Positions 1 to 7,121 of a stretch of DNA of 64,000 nt are shown piece after piece. The stretch lies in NCBI RefSeq assembly GCF_900102545.1, contig NZ_FNBN01000005.1, positions 434,001-498,000 of the forward strand, read 5' to 3'. The DNA is from Chitinophaga filiformis (GTDB lineage Bacteria; Bacteroidota; Bacteroidia; Chitinophagales; Chitinophagaceae). Under the pieces are notes generated by a model. It searched no databases. It saw only the letters and a list, made by a program, of their open reading frames with translations, and was not told where the DNA came from. Position numbers and translations under genes: made by a program. Position 1 is the first letter of the stretch. Every line of letters starts with the position of its first letter.

Positions 1-909
1 GAAAAAATATTTTTCATGTCTTCCATGAGTGGTAGTGGCAGTGGTGAATTGCTGGATGAAATTACCGGCATGATCCCGGAAGACGATGAAACACTGGAAG
101 CAGCACAGGAGGCCGCAGAACTACCAAAGATTGCGATCATTGGTCAGCCGAATGTGGGTAAATCATCCCTGCTGAATGCCCTGATCGGGGAGGAGCGGAA
201 CATCGTATCCGACATTCCCGGTACTACGCGCGATACAATTCACACGCACTATAAGATGTTCCAGAAGGACTTTATTTTGATCGATACTGCCGGTTTGCGC
301 CGTAAGAACAAAGTACAGGAAGACCTGGAGTTTTATTCTGTCATCCGCGCCATCAAGGCGATGGATGAAGCAGATGTTTGTCTGCTGCTGCTCGATGCTG
401 CCAAAGGTGTCACAGCACAGGATCTGAGCATTTTCAGCCTGGCTGGCCGTAAAGGGAAAGGCCTGGTTGTATTGGTGAATAAATGGGACCTGATTGAAGA
501 TAAAAGTACTAATACGGCGAGGGACTATGAAAAGGACCTGAAAAGCCGTCTGGCGCCATTCTCTGATGTGCCCATCATCTTCACTTCTGTTTTAGAGAAA
601 CAACGTATTTTCAAGGCGATAGAAGAGGCTTTGCGTGTATACGAGAACCGTAAGCGTAAAGTGCAGACTTCCAGGCTGAATGAGGTGATGCTGAAGGCGA
701 TAGAGAATTTCCATCCACCAGTAGTGAGAGGTATTCCTATCAAAATCAAGTATGTGACTCAGCTTCCGACGTTTACACCGGCATTTGCTTTCTTCTGTAA
801 CCTGCCGGATGATGTGAAGCAACCATACAGAAACTACCTTGAAAATCAGCTCCGTAGCAACTTTGATTTTGAAGGAGTACCATTGAAATTGTTCTTCAGG
901 AAGAAATAA
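1..909 (+). CDS. der: GTPase Der (EngA), C-terminal part, truncated by the window edge
   Basis: Der is a tandem-GTPase assembly factor for the 50S ribosomal subunit. The reading frame is open from base 1, so the gene begins upstream; the ATG at 16 is internal. What remains is the end of the first G domain, an acidic linker, the second G domain and the KH-like C-terminal domain. G-motifs of domain 2 are visible: GQPNVGKS (about bases 142-165), DTAG and NKWD. The C-terminus ends in FFRKK, as is usual for a basic Der tail. It is followed after 79 bases by a small lipoprotein gene with its own promoter. Identification is certain; only the 5' end is missing. Confidence 0.96.
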   Translation, partial: EKIFFMSSMSGSGSGELLDEITGMIPEDDETLEAAQEAAELPKIAIIGQPNVGKSSLLNALIGEERNIVSDIPGTTRDTIHTHYKMFQKDFILIDTAGLRRKNKVQEDLEFYSVIRAIKAMDEADVCLLLLDAAKGVTAQDLSIFSLAGRKGKGLVVLVNKWDLIEDKSTNTARDYEKDLKSRLAPFSDVPIIFTSVLEKQRIFKAIEEALRVYENRKRKVQTSRLNEVMLKAIENFHPPVVRGIPIKIKYVTQLPTFTPAFAFFCNLPDDVKQPYRNYLENQLRSNFDFEGVPLKLFFRKK

Positions 910-930
910 AGGTAAAATTTTAATATAGGT

Positions 931-963
931 ATTGTTCTATAATTAAAAATAACTATACCTTTG
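931..963 (+). promoter_or_regulatory. Bacteroidota-type promoter of the small lipoprotein gene
   Basis: ATTG at 931-934 and TACCTTTG at 956-963 are 21 bases apart, matching the Bacteroidota sigma-A consensus (TTTG/TTG, 19-21 bases, TAnnTTTG). The predicted start of transcription lies about 20 bases before the ATG at 989. Confidence 0.7.
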
Positions 964-988
964 CGCATCTTTAAAAACAAACTAAAGC

Positions 989-1207
989 ATGAAAAAATTA
1001 TTCTTCTTCGCAGTTGCTGCTGGCATGTTCTTCGTAGCTTGCAACGGTGGTGCTTCTACTACAACTGCAGATTCTACTGCTACTCCAGCTGTTGATACAG
1101 TTGCTGCTACTCCAGCTGTTGATTCTGCTGCTGTTGCTACTGATTCTACTGCTACTCCAGCTGCTGATTCAGCTGCTGCTGCTCCTGCTGCAGAAGCAAA
1201 ACACTAA
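989..1207 (+). CDS. Small Ala/Thr/Asp-rich lipoprotein
   Basis: A 72-residue protein of unknown function. Residues 1-18 form a lipoprotein signal ending in the lipobox FVAC, so Cys18 should be lipidated and the protein anchored in the cell envelope. The remaining 54 residues are low-complexity, with imperfect repeats of the type STATPAVD / SAAVATD and no aromatic residue. It has its own promoter (931-963) and a strong terminator (1231-1260), so it is a single-gene transcript. Similar short Ala-rich lipoproteins are common in Bacteroidota and have no proven role. The gene is believable because of signal, promoter and terminator, even though the mature part is compositionally trivial. Confidence 0.85.
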   Translation: MKKLFFFAVAAGMFFVACNGGASTTTADSTATPAVDTVAATPAVDSAAVATDSTATPAADSAAAAPAAEAKH

Positions 1208-1230
1208 TCTGTTTTGTAAGAATTTATTTA

Positions 1231-1260
1231 GCCGTCTCGTGCAAACGAGGCGGTTTTTTT
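1231..1260 (+). terminator. Rho-independent terminator after the small lipoprotein gene
   Basis: CCGTCTCGT and ACGAGGCGG form a 9-bp stem (one G-U pair) with a GCAA loop, followed by seven T. Confidence 0.9.
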
Positions 1261-1282
1261 ATGCAAAAAAACGCGGGTAAAA

Positions 1283-1975
1283 ATGGGATTAAGACAACCG
1301 TGGGATGAAACCGTTTTGTTTCCGGGATTAAAACCTGTATTGTTTCCCGGGGGGCCGGGTCGTTTTGTTTCCGGGGGATCACCCCGCATCGTTTTTGTTC
1401 CCCGGGGTTGTCATCGCGCGCTACAAACACTGGGACTCCTGACGGAGTCCTATTGTGTTTTGTTGATGACGTTTTGTTAATGATATTTTGTTGATGGCGT
1501 TTGTTTTCTGGGGGACACCCTGCGTCATTTTGTTCCCCGGGGTTGTCACCCCGCATCGTTTTTGTTCCCCGGGGTTATCACCCCGCGCTACAAACACTGG
1601 GACTCCTGCCGGAGTCCTATTATGTTTTGTTGATGACGTTTTGTTAATGTTGTTTTGTTGGTGGTGTTTGTTTTCCGGGGGCACCCTGCGTCATTTTGTT
1701 CCCCGGGGTTGTCACCCCGCATCGTTTTGTTTCCCCAGGGTTACCACCCCGCGTTACAAACACTGGGACTCCTGCCGGAGTCCTATTATGTTTTGTTGAT
1801 GACGTTTTATTAATGTTGTTTTGTTGGTGGTGTTTGTTTTCCGGGGGGCACCCTGCGTCATTTTGTTTTCCGGGGTTATCACCCCGCATCGTTTTGTTCC
1901 CCGGGGTTATCACCCCGCGCTACAAACACTGGGACTCCTGCCGGAGTCCTATTATGTTTTGTTAATGACATTTGT
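1283..1975. repeat. Tandem array of 166-167-bp hairpin-containing repeats
   Basis: A non-coding array with a clear period. The marker CTACAAACACTGGGACTCCT (or one-base variants) occurs at 1421, 1588, 1754 and 1920, giving spacings of 167, 166 and 166. Each unit holds the hairpin GGACTCC-TGCC-GGAGTCC, one or more CGGGGT-TATC-ACCCCG type hairpins, CCCCGGGG palindromes, and T/G-rich spacers of the form TTTTGTTGATGACGTTTTGTTAATG. The left end (1283-1420) is a degenerate partial unit. ORFs cross it on both strands, but they only reflect the repeat. The array lies between two facing terminators (1231-1260 and 2092-2127). Confidence 0.9.
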
Positions 1976-1985
1976 TGTAAACATC

Positions 1986-2091
1986 GGACGGCCGCCATCC
2001 CATACTGGAACCGGCGTTACTTAGCGTAAAAGACAAATCAAACCGACGACGGCGCTATTTGGCGTAAAAGATCACCCGGAACGAGACCTAC
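1986..2091. other. Intergenic stretch with two copies of a palindromic CGYTAYTTRGCGTAAAA motif
   Basis: No gene. GCGTTACTTAGCGTAAAA lies near 2014-2031 and GCGCTATTTGGCGTAAAA near 2053-2070. A third copy of the motif occurs near 34751, beside another minus-strand terminator. Function unknown. Confidence 0.55.
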
Positions 2092-2127
2092 AATAAAAAA
2101 GCCATCCGGGAATTACTCCAGATGGCC
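2092..2127 (-). terminator. Terminator of the S41 protease gene
   Basis: Read on the minus strand, GCCATCTGG pairs with CCGGATGGC (one mismatch) and is followed by a run of T. Confidence 0.8.
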
Positions 2128-2146
2128 CTAATAAAATAACAACTCT

Positions 2147-3748
2147 TTACTTCTGCTTCAACACCTCTATCGCCTTCTTCATCATATCATCCTCTCTGTT
2201 CAGCGATTCATAAAACCCTGCATAACTCCACATCTGTCTCGCCAGCAGGGCCTTTAACCGCGTCCTTATCTCTGCCTCATCATGCGCATTAATCGACTCT
2301 ACCCCACGCACGCTATCCTTCGCCGCAAAAGCCTTATAAGCACTATAAAGCTCATTACTCACATGATACTGGTTACTAAACTGAGTAGCATCCTTATATT
2401 GTTTGAATTCATCTTTATGGCTGGTATAGTACTGATAAGCAAAGTTGCTGAAAGTACTACGTGAATACATACTGGTCAGTACATTTGAAAACCGGCTGGT
2501 ATCAAAAGGAATGAAGATATCAGGCGTGATGCCACCACCACCATATACAACGCGGCCACTGGCGGTTTTGAACTGCACTGTATCCGTTTGGTGGATGCTG
2601 TCGCGGTTAACGAATTCACCATGATTGAAACGGTTCAGAATATCCTCATCATAGGCTTCGCGACCATTCGCATAGGATTTCTGAATACTTCTGCCGGAAT
2701 TGAGATAGTAGCGCGCCACAGTCAGACGGAGGGCGCCGCCATTGCTGAGATCAAACTGTTCCTGTACCAGGCCTTTTCCGAAAGTACGGCGACCGATGAT
2801 GGTACCACGGTCCCATTCCTGTATAGCACCTGCCAGGATCTCGCTGGCGCTGGCAGAACCTTCGTCTGTCAGAACAGTCAGTTCCCCTTTTTCGAACAGA
2901 CCAGGCTTTTCACAGCGATAGTCGGAACGGGGATAGCTTTTCCCTTTGGTATATACGATCAGTTTGTTGTCGTCGAGCAGTTCGTCGGCAATACGGGTGG
3001 CCGCATCGAGGTAGCCGCCGGGATTCTGACGCAGGTCGATCACCAGTTTGGTCATGCCCGCCCTGGTCAGTTTGCGCATGGCATCCATAAATTCCTGGTA
3101 GGTGGTGCCGGAAAACTTGCTGATCTTGATGTAGCCGATTCCCGGCGCTGCCATGTAGCTGGCATCTATGCTATAAAGAGGAATGTCGCCGCGGATGATC
3201 TGAACAGGGATCTGTTTCTGCTGACGTAGCATGGTGACAGTCACCTTGGAATCTTTCGGACCACGCAGCATTTTACGGATCTTGTCGCCGGAAATGCTGT
3301 TACCTGCCACGAGAGAGTCGTTCACCTTGATGATCTTGTCGCCGGATTGTACGCCGGCAGTCTCTGAAGGACCTCCAGGAACTACGGAAACAACATTCAC
3401 AGTATCTGCTATAATATTGAATTCCACACCAATACCGGAGAAGTGACCTTCCAGGTCTTCATTTACGGTTTGCAGGTTGGACGGCGGAATATAGATGGAA
3501 TGGGGATCCAGGTGGCTGAGCAGGCCTTCGATGGCCTCCTGCTGCAGATCGGCTACCTGTAAGGTATCAACGTATTTTATTTTCAGCAGGTCCATGACTT
3601 CCTGCAATGGTGCACGCCCTGCCCGGCTGAATAGTAACGTTTGCGCTCCTGTGTTAGCTCCCGGCATTTTATGACCCAGATACATTCCCAAAGCAAGCAC
3701 TATTGCAAATAAGAGAGGTAAAAAAACATTCAGTTTCCTGTTCGACAT
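2147..3748 (-). CDS. S41 family carboxyl-terminal processing protease
   Basis: A 533-residue tail-specific protease of the CtpA/Prc family, which cuts periplasmic proteins near their C-termini. An N-terminal hydrophobic segment (residues 8-25) acts as signal or anchor. A PDZ domain follows at about 95-180 (GVQSGDKIIKVND), then the S41 core with IDLRQNPGGYLD (about 237-248). The expected catalytic Ser lies in DEGSASASE (around 300) and the Lys in FGKGLVQ (325), giving a Ser-Lys dyad. The C-terminal 120 residues are helical and of unknown use. It is a single gene with a likely promoter at 3812-3842 and a terminator at 2092-2127. No gene symbol is given because Bacteroidota carry several paralogues. 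Confidence 0.93.
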   Translation of the reverse strand: MSNRKLNVFLPLLFAIVLALGMYLGHKMPGANTGAQTLLFSRAGRAPLQEVMDLLKIKYVDTLQVADLQQEAIEGLLSHLDPHSIYIPPSNLQTVNEDLEGHFSGIGVEFNIIADTVNVVSVVPGGPSETAGVQSGDKIIKVNDSLVAGNSISGDKIRKMLRGPKDSKVTVTMLRQQKQIPVQIIRGDIPLYSIDASYMAAPGIGYIKISKFSGTTYQEFMDAMRKLTRAGMTKLVIDLRQNPGGYLDAATRIADELLDDNKLIVYTKGKSYPRSDYRCEKPGLFEKGELTVLTDEGSASASEILAGAIQEWDRGTIIGRRTFGKGLVQEQFDLSNGGALRLTVARYYLNSGRSIQKSYANGREAYDEDILNRFNHGEFVNRDSIHQTDTVQFKTASGRVVYGGGGITPDIFIPFDTSRFSNVLTSMYSRSTFSNFAYQYYTSHKDEFKQYKDATQFSNQYHVSNELYSAYKAFAAKDSVRGVESINAHDEAEIRTRLKALLARQMWSYAGFYESLNREDDMMKKAIEVLKQK

Positions 3749-3811
3749 AATGACATATTGAAAACAGCTGCAAGGTAGCTTGTATCTTGTCGCTATTTAT
3801 TTAACTTGTGG

Positions 3812-3842
3812 CAAAAATAGTATATTAAACCTCAACCTTCAA
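3812..3842 (-). promoter_or_regulatory. Likely promoter of the S41 protease gene
   Basis: On the minus strand TTG (3842-3840) and TATTTTTG (3819-3812) are 20 bases apart, matching the Bacteroidota consensus. It gives a 5' leader of about 60 bases. Confidence 0.5.
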
Positions 3843-3852
3843 CGGATGTGTC

Positions 3853-4695
3853 ATGAAAGTACAGCTAATTGCAGATTGTGGATCCACTAAGGCCGACTGG
3901 TGCCTGCTGGGCGCCGGAGAGCCAACGCGTTACCAGACATCCGGGATCAGTCCTTTTTTCCTGAATGCACAACAGATACAGGAGTTACTGGAGAAAGAGC
4001 TGTTGCCTCAGTTACCGCCTGATATCCAGATAGACGAGATACATTATTACGGAACCGGCTGTTTACAGCGGAAGAGCGTGGAGCTGGTGGAAACGGCTTT
4101 ACAGGCGGTATGGCCTATCGCATCCTACGAAGTGAACCACGATATGATGGGAGCCGCCAGAGCGCTGTGCGGAAAGGAACCCGGAGTAGCCAGCATCCTG
4201 GGGACGGGGTCCAACTCCTGCTTTTTTGACGGAACTGTTATCAAAAAGAACAATCCCGGGCTGGGATATGTACTCGGGGATGAAGGCAGTGGCGCCCTTT
4301 TGGGTAAAAAGCTGTTGCAATACTACCTGTACAACTCCTTTGATGAAGATCTGAAAAGCCGTTTTGACGCCCAGTATAAGACCAGTCACGAGGAAATATT
4401 GGAAAATGTATACCGCAGGCCGTTCCCGAACCGTTATCTGGCTGGTTTTGCGAAGTTCCTGGGCGAAAACAGGGGACATTTTATTATAGAGAACATCCTG
4501 GAAGACGGCTTAAACGAATTTTTCTTTAACCATATTTACAAATACAGCGAAAGCTGGACACACCCGCTGCACTTTACCGGAAGTATTGCCTGGAACTTCA
4601 GGGATATTCTGAAGGAACTGTGTGAACTGTACGAACTGCAGCTGGGACGGATATTGCGTAGTCCGATGGAAGGACTGATGGCATATCATCAATAA
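3853..4695 (+). CDS. BadF/BadG-type amino-sugar kinase (GlcNAc or MurNAc kinase-like)
   Basis: A 280-residue ATPase of the ASKHA fold, as in N-acetylglucosamine kinase and MurK. Visible motifs are the phosphate-1 loop DCGSTK (8-13), GTGSN (117-121) and GDEGSG (142-147). The gene ends 15 bases before murQ, so the two are probably co-transcribed. Family members of this type next to murQ phosphorylate MurNAc (and GlcNAc) on uptake, making MurNAc-6-phosphate for the etherase. That substrate is inferred from context; a GlcNAc kinase is the main alternative. Length is normal for the Bacteroidota branch. The start is supported by the phosphate loop beginning at residue 8. Confidence 0.85.
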   Translation: MKVQLIADCGSTKADWCLLGAGEPTRYQTSGISPFFLNAQQIQELLEKELLPQLPPDIQIDEIHYYGTGCLQRKSVELVETALQAVWPIASYEVNHDMMGAARALCGKEPGVASILGTGSNSCFFDGTVIKKNNPGLGYVLGDEGSGALLGKKLLQYYLYNSFDEDLKSRFDAQYKTSHEEILENVYRRPFPNRYLAGFAKFLGENRGHFIIENILEDGLNEFFFNHIYKYSESWTHPLHFTGSIAWNFRDILKELCELYELQLGRILRSPMEGLMAYHQ

Positions 4696-4710
4696 ACAAA
4701 TACACTACAA

Positions 4711-5523
4711 ATGTCCTTCGAGAGAGTAACAGAGCAAGCGTCACATTACCGCCACCTGGAGAAAATGAGTGTGCAGGAGATCCTCAGCAACATTAATCAG
4801 GAAGATACCACCGTACCCCAGGCTGTTGCCAGGGCTTTACCACAGATAGAAAAGCTGGTCAGCGCCATTGCAGACAAAATGCTGGCCGGTGGCAGGTTGT
4901 TTTACCTGGGAGCTGGCACCAGCGGACGTTTAGGCATTGTTGATGCTTCTGAATGCCCGCCTACCTTTGGAGTACCTCACGGGTTGGTGATAGGTCTGAT
5001 TGCCGGAGGAGATGCCGCCATCCGCAAAGCGGTGGAGTTTGCCGAAGATGACCGGGAACAGGGCTGGAAAGATCTGCAGGAATGCAACATTACTGAAAAG
5101 GATGTGGTAGTAGGCATTGCGGCGAGTGGTACGACCCCCTATGTAATTGGCGCACTTAATAAATGCCGTAAGGAAGGGATTGTAACGGGCAGCATCTGCT
5201 GTAACCCCGGAGCGCCCTTGTCGGCCGAGGCAGATTTCCCTATTGAAGTAGTGGTAGGACCGGAATTTGTTACCGGCAGCACCCGTATGAAAAGCGGTAC
5301 TGCACAAAAGCTGGTGCTGAATATGATATCTACCGCCGTAATGATCCAGCTGGGCAGGGTAGAGGATAACAAAATGGTGAACATGCAGTTGAGCAATGAC
5401 AAGCTGGTAGACAGAGGTGTGAAAATGCTGATGGAGAAATTATCCCTCACGGATTATGAAAAGGCAAAAGAGCTGCTGCTGAAAGCCGGCAGCGTCAGAA
5501 AGGCCATTGAAGACTATGTATAG
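4711..5523 (+). CDS. murQ: N-acetylmuramic acid 6-phosphate etherase MurQ
   Basis: MurQ cleaves the lactyl ether of MurNAc-6-phosphate to give GlcNAc-6-phosphate and D-lactate, in cytoplasmic cell-wall recycling. The 270-residue protein is a sugar isomerase (SIS) domain enzyme. LGAGTSGRLGIVDASECPPTFG-type sequence lies around residues 66-87; Glu81 within SECPPT is the conserved catalytic acid. GSTRMKSGTAQK follows near 190-200. The family is usually about 300 residues, so this is a slightly short but complete version. It sits directly after the BadF-type kinase gene, which likely supplies its substrate. No clear terminator follows. Confidence 0.95.
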   Translation: MSFERVTEQASHYRHLEKMSVQEILSNINQEDTTVPQAVARALPQIEKLVSAIADKMLAGGRLFYLGAGTSGRLGIVDASECPPTFGVPHGLVIGLIAGGDAAIRKAVEFAEDDREQGWKDLQECNITEKDVVVGIAASGTTPYVIGALNKCRKEGIVTGSICCNPGAPLSAEADFPIEVVVGPEFVTGSTRMKSGTAQKLVLNMISTAVMIQLGRVEDNKMVNMQLSNDKLVDRGVKMLMEKLSLTDYEKAKELLLKAGSVRKAIEDYV

Positions 5524-5611
5524 TTACGACTTTTTCCAGAAATGGAACGTTTCTATTTTCTGAAATTTCCCCCGAAATTTGTAGAAACGAACATTTTAGA
5601 GTTAGCGTGAC

Positions 5612-6175
5612 ATGCATGATATAGAACCTTTTTATAACTGGCGCCATCTATATACAGCAGAGGATGATGAACTATCCCCCTTCTATGGCAGGGAATACAG
5701 CGAATTCACTTACTCCAATACTGTATATAATTATTATGTACACCCTCAATGGGACGAATTCGGCTCCCGTAATCTGTATCTGAAGGTACTTTTTGCCGAT
5801 TACGAATTCAACTATGCCATTATTGAAGTGCTGGGAGAATGGAACGATTGTCTGGAGAATGACATTATGGTATTGAAACGCGATGTCATTGATGTGATGA
5901 TTGCCAGCAAGATCAACAAGTTTGTCCTTATCACGGAGAATGTGTTGAATTTCCATTCTTCTGATGACAGTTACTATGAAGAATGGTGGGATGATATCCG
6001 TGATGACGGAGGATGGATCGTGAGCCTGAATATGCCGGAACAGACACGGCAGGAATTTGAAAAAGCCCACCTGGACAACTATGTACATCTCCTGGAGATC
6101 GAGAAATGGCGTACCTACCAGCCGCAACATCTTTATTCCCTTGTTGACAACGTTATGATGCGCCGTCTTGAGTAA
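5612..6175 (+). CDS. Conserved hypothetical acidic protein
   Basis: A 187-residue soluble protein with no signal or membrane segment. I do not recognise a named family. It is rich in Asp, Glu, Tyr and Trp (for example YYEEWWDDIRDDGGW near 140-154) and has alternating beta/alpha character, such as LYLKVLFADYEFNYAIIEVLGEW. Codon use and composition match its neighbours, so the ORF is very likely real. It is 88 bases from murQ and on the same strand, but it lies in front of a separate sdh promoter, so it may be transcribed alone or by read-through from murQ. Function unknown. Confidence 0.75.
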   Translation: MHDIEPFYNWRHLYTAEDDELSPFYGREYSEFTYSNTVYNYYVHPQWDEFGSRNLYLKVLFADYEFNYAIIEVLGEWNDCLENDIMVLKRDVIDVMIASKINKFVLITENVLNFHSSDDSYYEEWWDDIRDDGGWIVSLNMPEQTRQEFEKAHLDNYVHLLEIEKWRTYQPQHLYSLVDNVMMRRLE

Positions 6176-6335
6176 CGACGGAACAAATTCCACGTTTCTT
6201 TGTTTATTTCACCATAAATGAAGCCGGTTCCCGCTACGCCGGCAGGTTAGCAGCGTCTGTCCTTTCATGAACCGGGGCCTGCGGCCGAAACAATGGATTG
6301 GCCCTCAGTATCAAAGCAAAAACTGAGAAATATCA
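6176..6335. other. GC-rich structured intergenic segment before sdhC
   Basis: No gene. It holds the inverted repeat CCGGTTC ... GAACCGG (about 6222-6277) and a GGCCTGCGGCC hairpin. It lies upstream of the sdh promoter, so it would be the 3' region of the 5612 transcript rather than the sdh leader. No T-run follows. Confidence 0.4.
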
Positions 6336-6366
6336 TTTGGATTTAATTTTTCCTGCGCTAAATTTG
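6336..6366 (+). promoter_or_regulatory. Promoter of the sdhCAB operon
   Basis: TTTG (6336-6339) and TAAATTTG (6359-6366) are 19 bases apart: a full match to the Bacteroidota consensus. Transcription should begin near 6371, giving a leader of about 50 bases before the sdhC ATG at 6424. Confidence 0.8.
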
Positions 6367-6423
6367 CGCGATATATTCGAAATATTATCATATCATCTTT
6401 TTAGGAAGCTTAGAATTTAACTT

Positions 6424-7110
6424 ATGAAGTGGTCACAGTTCTTTAATACCTCTATCGGTAAAAAATTATTAGTGGGTGCTACCGGTCTCTTTCTGTGCAG
6501 TTTTGTTATTGTGCACCTGGCTGGTAATCTCGCGTTACTCAAAGACGATGGGGGCGAAGCTTTTAACGTCTACGCCGCATTCATGAGTCACAACGGCCTT
6601 ATCCAGTTTATAGCCTGGGGATTGAAGGTCGTTATTCTCCTCCACGCTATTCTTGCTTTACAGCTTACCTTCCGTAACAGGGCTGCCCGTCCGGTAAAGT
6701 ATGCGATCAACCCAGGTAATCAGACTTCTTCCTGGTTCAGCCGTCAGATGGCTATCATGGGTAGTATCCTGCTGATTTTCCTGATCATTCACCTGAAAGA
6801 TTTCTGGTACTGGATGCACTATGGCAACCTGGAACCGGTGACATATAATGGTGAAGAGTACAAAAACCTTTATCTGGCTGTACAGGTGGCGTTCAGGGAA
6901 TTATGGCTGGTGATCCTGTATGTGATCGGTATGATCGGTCTTTCTTTCCACCTGGTGCACGGGTTTAAAAGTGCCTTCCAGACATTTGGCCTGAACCACG
7001 TTAAGTACAATGGCCTTATCAATTTCGTAGGTGTTTGGTTGTTCGGGATCCTGATTCCTATTGGCTTCGCCATCATTCCCGTGGTTATATATTTCAAATC
7101 AATTCAGTAA
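6424..7110 (+). CDS. sdhC: Succinate dehydrogenase cytochrome b subunit
   Basis: Membrane anchor of complex II: it binds heme b and passes electrons between the SdhAB head and menaquinone. The 228-residue protein has five hydrophobic helices (about 14-34, 56-78, 108-126, 156-178 and 200-222) with histidines in the membrane, as expected of the single-subunit, type B (Bacteroidota, Wolinella, Bacillus-like) cytochrome b558. First gene of sdhCAB, with a near-consensus promoter. Eleven bases separate it from sdhA. No sdhD is present, which is normal for this type. Confidence 0.95.
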   Translation: MKWSQFFNTSIGKKLLVGATGLFLCSFVIVHLAGNLALLKDDGGEAFNVYAAFMSHNGLIQFIAWGLKVVILLHAILALQLTFRNRAARPVKYAINPGNQTSSWFSRQMAIMGSILLIFLIIHLKDFWYWMHYGNLEPVTYNGEEYKNLYLAVQVAFRELWLVILYVIGMIGLSFHLVHGFKSAFQTFGLNHVKYNGLINFVGVWLFGILIPIGFAIIPVVIYFKSIQ

Positions 7111-7121
7111 AGTAAGGATAT

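Noticed and set aside
1283..1975. CRISPR array or integron cassette array
   Set aside because: Units are 166-167 bp and nearly identical throughout, with no short repeats separated by unique spacers, no cas or integrase gene, and no ORFs between hairpins.
1224..2024. Several ORFs on both strands across the tandem repeats (for example with repeated GDNPGEQ or GTPAGV peptides)
   Set aside because: They shift between frames from unit to unit, have no promoter or start context, and only reflect open frames in the repeated DNA.
2588..3229. 213-codon plus-strand ORF
   Set aside because: Lies wholly antisense within the S41 protease gene, which has clear family motifs.
5524..5611. Possible promoter with GAAATTTG
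   Set aside because: It does not carry the TA of the -7 consensus; the two GAAATTT copies here are a simple direct repeat.
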